64,000 nucleotides of DNA, taken from positions 124,001 to 188,000 of the forward strand of contig NZ_MRAE01000001.1 of NCBI RefSeq assembly GCF_002008345.1. The letters run 5' to 3'. This DNA is from Clostridium tepidum. GTDB taxonomy: Bacteria; Bacillota; Clostridia; Clostridiales; Clostridiaceae. The notes below the pieces were generated by a model. That model saw only the letters and a program-made list of their open reading frames with translations. It was not told where the DNA came from and did not search any database. Each line of letters begins with the position of its first letter. Positions within the stretch are counted from its first letter, which is position 1. The position numbers and the translations under genes are program-made. Positions 15,982-24,793 of this stretch are shown here, piece after piece.

Positions 15982-17641
15982 AATATCCAGAAGGGATCTT
16001 ATAAAGACAGAGGAAGCAAAAATTATCAGTTCATTTAGGGCTGGAATTTATACTAGGCTCTCACAAGAGAGAACAGAGGAATGGAGGAATAAATCATCTT
16101 CCATTGAAACTCAAATAGAAATCTGTCAGGAATATGCCAATAAGGAAAACATGAATTTAGTCAAGGTTTATACAGATTATGAGTATTCTGGAACAAATTT
16201 TGATAGGCCTGGATATATTGAAATGATGGATGATGTGAGAAGTGGTCTTATAAATTGTATTATAATAAGAGACCTATCACGACTTGGTAGAGAACATCTT
16301 GAAATGGGCAGGCTTGTAGATAAAGTATTTCCCTTTCTGGGAGTAAGATTTATTTCTGTTGTAGATAAGATTGATACAGAAAAGGGTATTGATGCAAAAT
16401 TATCCTTTGAAATGTTAATAAAGAACCTTATAAATGATATGTATGCAAAAGATATTAGCCAAAAGATTAAGACTAGTAAAACAGTAAGTGCCAAGCAAGG
16501 ATTCTTTATAGGTTCAAATCCGCCATTTGGTTATAGGGTAGTAGAAAAGGATGGTGGAAGAAAACTTGAGCCTGATGAAGTAAGCATGAAAATAGTAGAG
16601 AGAATTTTTACTAGGTATGTAGCTGGTGATAATACTTTAAAAATAGCTAAAGAGCTTAATGAAAACAATATCTCTACATCAAGCTCCTATAATAAAACAG
16701 GCAATATCTTACGTGAGCCAGGAGAGCCACAATGGAGAAAAGGTACAATAGCCAATATGCTTAGGCAAAGAGTCTATACAGGTTGCCTTGTTCAAGGAAC
16801 TAAGGAGAATGTTCCAGGAAGAAAGAGTGGCCACTATAGGCAAAAACCTAAAGATGAATGGATAATTGTTAAAAACTCTCACGATGCCATTATTTCAAAT
16901 GAGTTATTTTTGGCAGCCCAGGAGATACTTGATAACAATAAAAAGAAAGATCACTTTAAAATAACAAGACATGATATGAAAAGAGAGCCAATTAATAAAT
17001 ACAAAGGTGTAATTTTTGATGCAAATACCAATCTATCTTTAAGAAGAAATAGTATTAGAAGTAATAAGAGAGATGCTAAATTTTATTATTACAAGTTCAC
17101 AAATGAAGAAAATAATGGAATGGTGCTTGAGACTCCATATATTTCTATTATGGAAGACGATATAGATAAGGTGGTAATAAAAGAATTAAGAAACCTACTC
17201 GGTATTGATTCAAGTGGAGCAGATTGTAAAGATAGAATAATTGAAATAAGCAAAATGAAAATTGAGGTAGCAGAAAAACATCGTAAGTCTTTTTCACTGA
17301 AGATTTCAAAACTTAATTCGGATTTGAAAAAATTATACGAAGGATATAGTTTAGGAAAGATTGAAAAAGAAGATTATCTAGAGGAAAGAGAATTTAATAG
17401 AAAAAGTTTAACCACTTATGAAAAGCAGCTAAGTAATCTTGACCTAGAAATTTTATCAATAGAAGCTAAGGCAAAAGAAGAGATAGAATTATTTGACTAT
17501 CTGTTTTCCAATAAAGATATTGAGCTAGATGAAGAGATTATCAAGAAGTATATTGAACGCATTGATGTATATGATAATGAAACTATTAAAATCAGCTTAA
17601 AAGGTTATCTAGGTGGAAAGGAGATGGGGTCAAATGAATAA
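15974..17641 (+). CDS. Large serine recombinase 2, lacking the zinc-ribbon cysteines
   Basis: This 555-residue recombinase has nucleophile Ser30 in GIYTRLSQER and the motif RDLSRLGREH. The region where the other two have a Cys-x2-Cys ribbon reads KYKGVIFDANTNLSLRRN and contains no cysteine, so zinc binding is lost although the coiled coil (about 415-510) remains. It overlaps recombinase 1 by 8 bp and recombinase 3 by 8 bp. It may have a different DNA-binding role from its neighbours, for example as a partner subunit or directionality component; this is inference. Confidence 0.9.
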   Translation: MARISRRDLIKTEEAKIISSFRAGIYTRLSQERTEEWRNKSSSIETQIEICQEYANKENMNLVKVYTDYEYSGTNFDRPGYIEMMDDVRSGLINCIIIRDLSRLGREHLEMGRLVDKVFPFLGVRFISVVDKIDTEKGIDAKLSFEMLIKNLINDMYAKDISQKIKTSKTVSAKQGFFIGSNPPFGYRVVEKDGGRKLEPDEVSMKIVERIFTRYVAGDNTLKIAKELNENNISTSSSYNKTGNILREPGEPQWRKGTIANMLRQRVYTGCLVQGTKENVPGRKSGHYRQKPKDEWIIVKNSHDAIISNELFLAAQEILDNNKKKDHFKITRHDMKREPINKYKGVIFDANTNLSLRRNSIRSNKRDAKFYYYKFTNEENNGMVLETPYISIMEDDIDKVVIKELRNLLGIDSSGADCKDRIIEISKMKIEVAEKHRKSFSLKISKLNSDLKKLYEGYSLGKIEKEDYLEEREFNRKSLTTYEKQLSNLDLEILSIEAKAKEEIELFDYLFSNKDIELDEEIIKKYIERIDVYDNETIKISLKGYLGGKEMGSNE

Positions 17642-19118
17642 TATTGCCATCTATATGAGAATTTCTTTTTCTGAAAGAGATAATCTGAAATATACGGAAG
17701 ACACTATAAATTCTCAGAGAAATATTATTAAGCACTTCATCTTTAATAACCAAGAACTTAAAAAGGCAAATATAGAAGAGTTTATTGATGAGGGTTATAG
17801 TGGAAGCACTACTTCAAGACCAGGGCTTGATAGACTTCTTGCAAAGGTTAAAGAACAGAAGATTGATTGTATTATAGTAAAGGATATGTCACGTTTTATG
17901 AGGAATTATATTGAAATGGGTGATTATCTTGAAAATATCTTTCCATTTATGGGGGTAAGATTTATAGCAATTAATGATGGCTATGACAGTAGTAAAGAAA
18001 CTCAAAATGGAACAGAACTTGATATACAATTTAAAAATCTTCTTAACGACTACTATAGTAGAGACATTTCAGAAAAGATGACAACGGCCCTCTATACTGC
18101 TAGAAAACAAGGAAAATATACCACAGGAACACCACCATATGGATATCTAAAAGATCCTAAAGATAAGTACAAGCTTATCATTGATGAAGCAGTTTCAGAT
18201 AATGTTAGATATATATTTCAGCTTATCCTTGAAGGACATACTTTAAATGAAACTGCAAAAATTCTTAATGATGAAGGTGTTATTACAGCCAGAGCAAGGA
18301 GAAAAGAGATAAAAGGCTATGATGCCTATGCTAATAGGTGGGAATCTACTGTAGAAGAAACAATATGGTCTGCTAGTATGGTTAGAAGAATAGTAAAAAA
18401 TGAAGCATATACAGGAACTTTTGTATTTAATAAATCAACCAAAAGTAAGCTTGATGGTGGTAAGGTTATTTACCATCCCAAAGAGGACTGGATAAGAATC
18501 TATGATAATCATGAGGCTCTTATAAGCAAAGAAACATTTGATGAAGTTGGAAAAACATTAAAATCAAGGCATAGAAATAGTTTCAGAGGAAGTAAGAGTA
18601 AATACAAAAATAGTCCTCTTGCAACTTTTGTAAGATGTAATAAGTGTGGTTACAAAATAAGGTTTGGTAAAAGCTCTAATGGAAAAGAGTTAATAGGAAT
18701 TAATCTTTACTGTTATCACTGTAGAATGCTTGAGCAGGAAGAAAAACTACCTCATTATAAAGAACTAGAAAAAGAAGTATTTGAAATTTTAAAGGATAAA
18801 TTTCATATAGATAAGGCGGAAAAGAAGAAACTTCTTGATGAGCAAAAAGAACTTTATGATAAGAATGACCAGCTATTAAAAAAGAAAAGGATAGAGTTTG
18901 AAAACTATAAGTTTGGTAAGATTTCAAGAGAAGACTTTGTAGAAATAAAAGACCTGTTACAAGAGTCTAGTGAAGAAAATAATAAACGTATAGAAGCTAT
19001 TGATAAGGAGTTTAAAGAGAGCGGAAGTATAGAAACCCTTACTGAAGATGTAGTAGGTAAATATATTAAAACAATTTACATTTCTAGTAAAGGTATAGAA
19101 AAAATAGAATATAATTAG
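17634..19118 (+). CDS. Large serine recombinase 3
   Basis: This recombinase has 494 residues from ATG 17634. AAAGGAG (17617-17623) and the 8-bp overlap matching that of the upstream pair favour this start over 17613. Nucleophile Ser11 is in IYMRISFSER, with the motif KDMSRFMRNY. A zinc ribbon (CNKCGYKIRF ... YCYHC) lies near residues 340-365, followed by a shorter coiled coil. It is the last gene of the recombinase operon and is followed by a terminator at 19127. Confidence 0.92.
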   Translation: MNNIAIYMRISFSERDNLKYTEDTINSQRNIIKHFIFNNQELKKANIEEFIDEGYSGSTTSRPGLDRLLAKVKEQKIDCIIVKDMSRFMRNYIEMGDYLENIFPFMGVRFIAINDGYDSSKETQNGTELDIQFKNLLNDYYSRDISEKMTTALYTARKQGKYTTGTPPYGYLKDPKDKYKLIIDEAVSDNVRYIFQLILEGHTLNETAKILNDEGVITARARRKEIKGYDAYANRWESTVEETIWSASMVRRIVKNEAYTGTFVFNKSTKSKLDGGKVIYHPKEDWIRIYDNHEALISKETFDEVGKTLKSRHRNSFRGSKSKYKNSPLATFVRCNKCGYKIRFGKSSNGKELIGINLYCYHCRMLEQEEKLPHYKELEKEVFEILKDKFHIDKAEKKKLLDEQKELYDKNDQLLKKKRIEFENYKFGKISREDFVEIKDLLQESSEENNKRIEAIDKEFKESGSIETLTEDVVGKYIKTIYISSKGIEKIEYN

Positions 19119-19126
19119 TACAATAT

Positions 19127-19156
19127 AAGGAGATCGGTTCATTGTGGTCTCCTTTT
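19127..19156 (+). terminator. Terminator of the recombinase operon
   Basis: AAGGAGA (19127-19133) pairs with TCTCCTT (19148-19154) across a 14-nt loop, followed by T. It starts 9 bp after the recombinase 3 stop. Confidence 0.75.
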
Positions 19157-19313
19157 ATCTATTAAGTTTTTTAAAGAAAATGCTATCATTGACTTGATAA
19201 GATAGCTGAAAAAGGTATTAGCGTATAAGCTTGATATGGTAGATTTTAATAGGGTATCTATAAAAAATAAAGCTATATACTTAAGAGCTTTAAAAATAGA
19301 TGGAGGAATAAAG

Positions 19314-19787
19314 ATGTATGGAGCAATATTAGAAAAAGGAGAAGATTATTATACTTATTTATATAAAGTTTTCTCAGGAATAAATATGGTACAAAAAAAT
19401 TATAATTGGCTTATTACAGACATTGTTTCTTATCCTAAGATAAAAGAATACGAAGACTTGTTTTCTAAAGAATATTGCTGGATAAGTGGTGAGCAACTTA
19501 CTAAGATTTTAGAAAAGGAAGATTTTCAATGGATTTGGGGAGTTTTATCTGGCTTTGATAAAAATATTGATATTAAAGAAGTTTTAAATTATAGTTTGCC
19601 TTATGCTGATGGCTATGAAGGATTTTGGAAAAATCCACTTTCTCTACAACACCCTTTAGCAAGTTTAGAGATTGTAGCTTGGGATAGTAGTTCAACTTTA
19701 ATAATTAGTAAGGATAGAAAAGTTATCAATGATTTTAGACTTAATTTTCCTTTAAGTGAAAACTTGGGAACTTACAATGAAAGCTAG
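19314..19787 (+). CDS. DUF2691-like protein
   Basis: This protein has 157 residues from ATG 19314 (GGAGG at 19302-19306); the frame extends upstream to 19236 without a ribosome site. The pattern MYGAILEKGEDYYTYLYKVF, then YNWLITDI and a tryptophan-rich middle, fits DUF2691, a Firmicutes family of unknown function. No signal peptide or catalytic motif is seen. It is the first of three small cargo genes between the recombinases and the right end of the element. Confidence 0.6.
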   Translation: MYGAILEKGEDYYTYLYKVFSGINMVQKNYNWLITDIVSYPKIKEYEDLFSKEYCWISGEQLTKILEKEDFQWIWGVLSGFDKNIDIKEVLNYSLPYADGYEGFWKNPLSLQHPLASLEIVAWDSSSTLIISKDRKVINDFRLNFPLSENLGTYNES

Positions 19788-19822
19788 TTATATTTTAATT
19801 TAAAATTTCTGGGAGGATAAGG

Positions 19823-20377
19823 ATGAAAAGAGAAAAAGAATTTGAAATAAATGGATGTGTTTCAGTACCAGAAGATTTAAGCTATGATGACTTTTGGGAT
19901 AAATTCATTGATTTTATAGAGGCTAATAATTGGTCTTTTGGTGGTGGAATAAATGAAATTATTGATGGTTTCTATATAAATGAAGATGGAAGAAATGGAG
20001 ACCATGTATTAGACCAGACTCTAAAAGAACTAATTTACCAAGGCAATAATAAAAAAGCAGAAGAGATATACATAGACTTAACAGGGTCAGATAAGAAAGA
20101 AGCACAAGCATATGTGGCAGATTTGTCCAAAAGACTATGGGGCAATAGCTTTAGGAAACTGACTAGATTTTTAAATAAGTTAGAAGATAATAAAATATCC
20201 TACAAATTAGATACAGTTAGAAATGATTATATAATGGTAGAAGTAGCTGTCCCTGCTCAAAGATGGGAAGTAGAATTTTCTCCAGATGGAGATGTGGTAG
20301 TTGAAAGGTTTAAAAGCTTTGAAGATGTGGGAGATGAAGGACTCCTAGAATATCTATTTGAAAATTTTTCTGATTAA
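19823..20377 (+). CDS. Hypothetical protein with YggL-like N-terminal domain
   Basis: This protein has 184 residues. Residues about 10-53 (CVSVPEDLSYDDFWDKFIDF, then NNWSFGGGINEIIDGFYI) resemble the YggL/DUF469 fold, whose founding member binds the 50S ribosomal subunit. The C-terminal part (YIMVEVAVPAQRWEVEFSPD, ending in an acidic tail) is not recognised; its acidic character recalls immunity proteins. GGGAGGA precedes the start. It is flanked by DUF2691 and DUF3885 genes in the same direction with 26-35 bp gaps. Confidence 0.5.
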   Translation: MKREKEFEINGCVSVPEDLSYDDFWDKFIDFIEANNWSFGGGINEIIDGFYINEDGRNGDHVLDQTLKELIYQGNNKKAEEIYIDLTGSDKKEAQAYVADLSKRLWGNSFRKLTRFLNKLEDNKISYKLDTVRNDYIMVEVAVPAQRWEVEFSPDGDVVVERFKSFEDVGDEGLLEYLFENFSD

Positions 20378-20403
20378 GCATAGGGATAAAAGGAGAGAAA
20401 ATT

Positions 20404-21522
20404 ATGACAGACATGGATAAAAGCTTAAAGGATATTTTAATGGAAATACTAAAAGAATATGATTTTAAAGGTGGTCCTCTCTTTAAATTAGCACCGAAAC
20501 TGAGACTCCATAGTGCCTTAGCATATAAGTATTCCTATCTAGAAAAAGAAGAGTTTGATAAGGTTTATATAGGAAAAACTGTTGAAAAGGCTAGCCATAT
20601 TTTTAAAGAGTTGAATTTTAAGGGAGACCTGCTCTTGGTCTATGATAATGCTTATAATAAGAATCCTGAAAAGGAAATAAGCTTTATAGAATCTACTCTA
20701 GTAAATATTAAAAAGAAGGAAGACTATAGTTATGACTGGTTTGATAAGTATGATGAAGAGATTTATCATGCCAGGAGAACAATCTATCAGGTGGAAGCTT
20801 TAAAGATAGAGGACCTTTTTCGTCAGATAAGTCTTTCTGATTTTGCTGGAGATTATGACCTAGAATCATCAATTTATATTATAGATTTAAAAAGTAAAAC
20901 AATATTCTACTTCTATGATGATAGAGGAATTTATATAATGGCAAGAGAAGAAAGAATTCTAAATGACTTGTGGAAAGCCTTACCAGATTGCTTCTTCGAA
21001 GACTGCCATGACTTTGAAATCAAGATAAAGAAACTTTACTGGATAGATGGAAGTGAGAACAACCGGGAAGATCTTTGTTTACATGGAGATTTGGAAATCA
21101 GATTAAATGATAAAGTAATCAAATATTCCCCTACAGTAAGTGCTGCAGGGCTAAGGCTCTTAAGATCTCTATTTGATGACCACCAAGGGGGTAAAGGAAA
21201 CCATTTGTTCCCTTGCTGTGGGAATACCATGATAGCTAATGAAGAATTGGACAAGGTTGAAATAATAGGATGTGATGAAGGATTAGACTGGTCTGTTAGC
21301 CATAAAGATGGCTTTGTGACCGTAAAAGCAGATGAGAATATAAAGACCACATACTATTATTTACAATACAAAAAAGAAGTCTTAAATTTTATAAAGGAAG
21401 TGAAGAACTTTTATAAAAAAGCAGGAGAGAGAATTTTACCAGAAGATAAAATGGAAAGTGAAGGCTATCTTGCCTTTTGGAGGGAATGGGAGGACTTAAA
21501 AGAGAGAGCTACTTTGATATAA
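20404..21522 (+). CDS. DUF3885 domain protein
   Basis: This 372-residue protein has an N-terminal region (about 45-190) with FKGDLLLVYDNAY, YQVEALKIEDLFRQI and SSIYIIDLKSKTIFYFYDDR, the pattern of DUF3885. The C-terminal part (190-372) includes LFPCCGNTM and a tryptophan-rich end, not assigned. AAGGAGAG lies 7 bp before the ATG. It is the last gene of the element, 80 bp before the junction with hsdR. DUF3885 proteins often neighbour toxin or immunity genes, but no toxin is seen here. Confidence 0.58.
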   Translation: MTDMDKSLKDILMEILKEYDFKGGPLFKLAPKLRLHSALAYKYSYLEKEEFDKVYIGKTVEKASHIFKELNFKGDLLLVYDNAYNKNPEKEISFIESTLVNIKKKEDYSYDWFDKYDEEIYHARRTIYQVEALKIEDLFRQISLSDFAGDYDLESSIYIIDLKSKTIFYFYDDRGIYIMAREERILNDLWKALPDCFFEDCHDFEIKIKKLYWIDGSENNREDLCLHGDLEIRLNDKVIKYSPTVSAAGLRLLRSLFDDHQGGKGNHLFPCCGNTMIANEELDKVEIIGCDEGLDWSVSHKDGFVTVKADENIKTTYYYLQYKKEVLNFIKEVKNFYKKAGERILPEDKMESEGYLAFWREWEDLKERATLI

Positions 21523-21589
21523 TATATAAAAAATATTAGATAAATTTTTAAAAATTAGTATAAAATGATGGATATTTTGTATCATACCC

Positions 21590-21616
21590 TTGACACGATA
21601 GGGTACTGGAAAAACA
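21590..21616. other. Element/hsdR junction (right attachment site)
   Basis: The hsdR frame resumes at 21602 with codons for GTGKT (GGT ACT GGA AAA ACA), while the preceding codon at 21599-21601 is TAG. In intact HsdR proteins this motif is preceded by Ala-Thr or Met-Ala-Thr, so homology stops within a few bases of 21601. The core crossover bases cannot be fixed without the left end or an empty site. Confidence 0.65.
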
Positions 21617-23830
21617 AGAACAGCAATTTCTTTAGTTGATGTATTAACAAGACATAATTGGGTAAAGAATATATTATTTTTAGCAGACAGGACAGCCCTT
21701 GTTAAGCAAGCCAAAAAGAATTTTTCGAATTTGCTTCCCGATTTATCTCTTTGCAATTTATTAGATAGTAAGGATAATCCAGAAGAGGCAAGAATGATTT
21801 TTTCAACCTATCCAACTATGATGAATGCTATTGATGATACTAAAGCTAAGGACGGTAAAAAGTTATTCACCTGTGGACACTTTGATTTAATTATTGTTGA
21901 TGAATCTCATAGAAGTATTTATAAAAAATATAAAGCGATTTTTGATTATTTTGATGCATATTTAATAGGTCTTACAGCTACCCCTAAGGATGAAGTGGAC
22001 AAGAATACCTATGGAATTTTTGATATGGAAAATGGAGTTCCAACTTATGCTTATGAATTTGATAAGGCAGTTGAAGATGGATTTCTTGTAGAATATGAAA
22101 CTATAGAAATTAAGTCTAAAATAATGGAAGATGGAATTAAATATGATGAATTATCTGAAGAAGATAAAGAAGAATATGAAGAAAAATTTAGCAATGATGA
22201 GAATATAGGCGAAGAAATACAAAGTTCTGCCGTTAATCAATGGTTGTTTAATTCGAGTACAATAGATTTGGTTTTAAATAAACTTATGGAAAAAGGATTA
22301 AGAATTGAAGGAAAAGAAAAGCTAGGTAAGACTATAGTCTTTGCTAAAAATCATAAACACGCGGAAGCCATTAAAAAAAGATTTGACAAATTGTATTCAG
22401 AACTTGGTTCAAACTATGCTAAAGTTATAGATAATAAAATTAATTATGTAGATAGTGTAATTGATGATTTTTCTGATAAAGATAAATTACCACAAATAGC
22501 CATAAGTGTAGATATGCTTGATACAGGTATTGATATTCCAGAAGTTTTAAATCTTGTTTTCTTTAAAAAGATAAGATCTAAAACTAAATTTTGGCAGATG
22601 ATAGGACGAGGGACAAGACTTTGCAAAAATTTATTAGGTGCTGGACAACATAAGGATAAATTTTTAATTTTTGATTTTTGTAATAATTTTGAATTTTTTA
22701 GAATGAAACCAAAAGGATTTGAGGGGAATTTAGGACAAACTTTAAGTGAAAGAATATTTAACCTTAAACTTGATTTAGTAAAAGAACTGCAAGATTTAAG
22801 ATATTCGGATGAAGAATATGTAACTCATAGAAATGAATTGTTAAAGCAGTTGATTTCGGATGTGAATAATTTGAATATAGATAACTTTATAGTAAAAATG
22901 AATTTAAAATATGTTGAAAAATATAAAAATAATAACCAGTGGCAAAGTCTAGGAGCCGTTAATACAAAGGAGATTAAAGAACATATAGCTCCATTAATAA
23001 CTACATTAAAAGATGACGAATTTGCTAAAAGATTTGATATATTAATGTATACAATAGAACTTGCTAATCTCCAGGGAAATAATGCAACAAGAGCAATAAA
23101 AAATATTATAGAAACAGCGGAAAGTTTATCAAAGCTTGGAACCATACCACAGATTAAAGAAAAGAAACATATTATAAATATGGTGAGAACAACGGAATTT
23201 TGGGAAAATGTAAATATATTTGAATTAGATGAAGTGAGAAGTGCTTTAAGAGAACTTATAAAATATTTAGAAGTAACTAAACAGGAAATTTATTATACTG
23301 ATTTTGAAGATATGATAATAAATGAGGAATCTCATGGAGCTATGTACAATGCTAATGATCTAAAAAATTATAGAAAGAAGGTAGAATATTACCTTAAAGA
23401 ACATGAAAATGAGCTTGCTATATATAAGCTAAAAAATAATAAACAATTAACAAAGCAGGATTTACAAACTTTAGAATCTGTTATGTGGCAAGAACTTGGA
23501 ACAAAAGCAGACTATGAAAAAGAGTTCGGGGACATGCCTGTTAATAAGCTTGTAAGAAAAATAGTTGGATTGGATAGAAATACAGCAAATGAATTATTTT
23601 CAGAGTTTTTAAATGATGAAAATTTAAATAGTAAGCAGATACATTTTGTAAAACTAATAATTGAGCATGTAGTCAAAAATGGATTTATTGATGATAATAG
23701 AATTTTTATGGAGGATCCCTTTAGACCTGTTGGAAATATTTCAGTATTATTTAAAGATAATATAAAAGTAGCTAAAAATATAATGAATAAAGTTGCTGAA
23801 ATCAAAACTAATGCTGAAACAATTATTTAA
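21602..23830 (+). pseudogene. hsdR: hsdR, type I restriction subunit, 5' part displaced by the element
   Basis: This 742-codon remnant starts in the Walker A motif GTGKTRTAISL and has no start codon of its own. It continues with the DEAD-box-like IIVDESHRS, motif III LTATPKDE, motif VI QMIGRGTRLC and, at the C-terminus, an EcoEI R-type domain (about 580-742, ending NIMNKVAEI). Intact HsdR of this type is about 1000-1100 residues, with an N-terminal nuclease domain that is missing here. The helicase part is free of frameshifts, consistent with recent insertion. Precise excision of the element should restore the gene. Confidence 0.85.
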
Positions 23831-24107
23831 TTTATAGATATAACAATATATAATATTGTTTTAGGAGTCATTTTATTTATTATATTTAAAGCTGAATCTG
23901 AAACTTTAGGAAAGTGGATCTTTAGATTTTCCATGTTAGCAATTATTAATTTATCTATTTATTTTTAAGGAAGTGACAAAGTTAAAGAAAAAAGCACAAA
24001 AGAATTAGAAAAAATGACTATACAGGATTTATAAAATTTTTCTAATAATAAGTATGAATATATAGTATAAAAAATATTGTAAGGCATAACTAATTTAAGG
24101 TGTAATA

Positions 24108-24150
24108 AGTTCAATCATTAATATTTTTATAAGTGATTGAACTATTTTTG
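24108..24150 (+). terminator. Intrinsic terminator downstream of hsdR
   Basis: AGTTCAATCA (24108-24117) pairs perfectly with TGATTGAACT (24134-24143), followed by ATTTTTG. Confidence 0.7.
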
Positions 24151-24164
24151 TATATAAAAAATCG

Positions 24165-24412
24165 CCTGTTATACAGATGTGTTAAGAAAAGCTTAGGTGT
24201 TAAAACTCACTTTGATAAAATAGATATGGTTTAGCTAGCCAATCTAAACTCAAAGGAGGTATTGTCCAAGATAGACAATAATAGTTTATCATATACTAAG
24301 TGGAGCTGTGAATATCACATAGTATTTGCCACGTTGAGTGTAAGCTGAAAAAGCTATAAAGGTTAAAGTTGTGAATATTATTTTTTTATTAATAATATTT
24401 ATTATTATAGCA
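24165..24412 (+). mobile_element. IS200-type insertion sequence relic (5' end only)
   Basis: A leader hairpin GTTTAG (24229-24234) / CTAAAC (24244-24249) precedes GGAGG and a short tnpA-like segment at 24271-24330 encoding SLSYTKWSCEYHIVFA, which matches the start of IS200 transposases. The expected ATG reads ATA, and the frame stops soon after FA. The rest of the transposase, including the HUH and tyrosine motifs, is absent. Confidence 0.7.
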
Positions 24413-24793
24413 AAGAGGTGCAGAAGTATGATATAGTATATAATAGCACATTTGTTAATAATAATAATTAAAAGATAATTATTACTTACAAATAAGTGGA
24501 ATATTAATATTTAAAACAAAAGTGTATATAAAAAGCTACTACAGTAATAATTTTCTCATATCTATGCTTAAAATTGAAAGGAAAGCTAGATGTAATCTTA
24601 AATATCTAGTTTTTAAGATTATAAAAAATAATAGAGTATCAGTAAGAGTAAGCCTGTTATTAGAAATTTAACAATAAAAAAATAAACTATTGATAGATAA
24701 GTTTTAGATATAATTTATTAGGCATTTATATATTAGAAAAAATAAATATATCATTAATAGCGTATTTAATATTTTAGGGAAGGAGTAGGTTTT

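Larger units (their letters stand above)
1..21601. mobile_element. Integrative mobilizable element, left end outside the window
   Basis: Seen: MobC and relaxase genes, an oriT-like region, a LexA-type repressor, three tandem large serine recombinases near the right end, and an abrupt junction at 21601/21602 where an hsdR reading frame resumes in mid-motif. Known: large serine recombinases integrate such elements site-specifically, and relaxase plus MobC without a visible secretion apparatus is typical of mobilizable rather than self-transmissible elements. Inferred: everything from the left edge to 21601 is element DNA, with the 5' half of hsdR lying left of the window. No type IV secretion gene is visible, but one could lie further left. 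Confidence 0.75.
23831..24793. other. Non-coding stretch with gene relics
   Basis: There is no intact gene in 960 bp. From 23831 to 23968 the frame of hsdR continues open after its stop and encodes a hydrophobic segment (GVILFIIFKA ... MLAIINLSIYF) followed by a polar one (KVKEKSTKELEKMT), which looks like the relic of a small membrane protein without a start codon. A terminator (24108-24150) and an IS200 relic (about 24165-24412) follow. Nothing else is seen before the chemoreceptor. Confidence 0.4.

Noticed and set aside
21731-23830. hsdR remnant as a functional gene starting at TTG 21731
   Set aside because: The start lacks a ribosome site, lies after the Walker A motif, and would give a helicase without its nucleotide-binding loop or nuclease domain.
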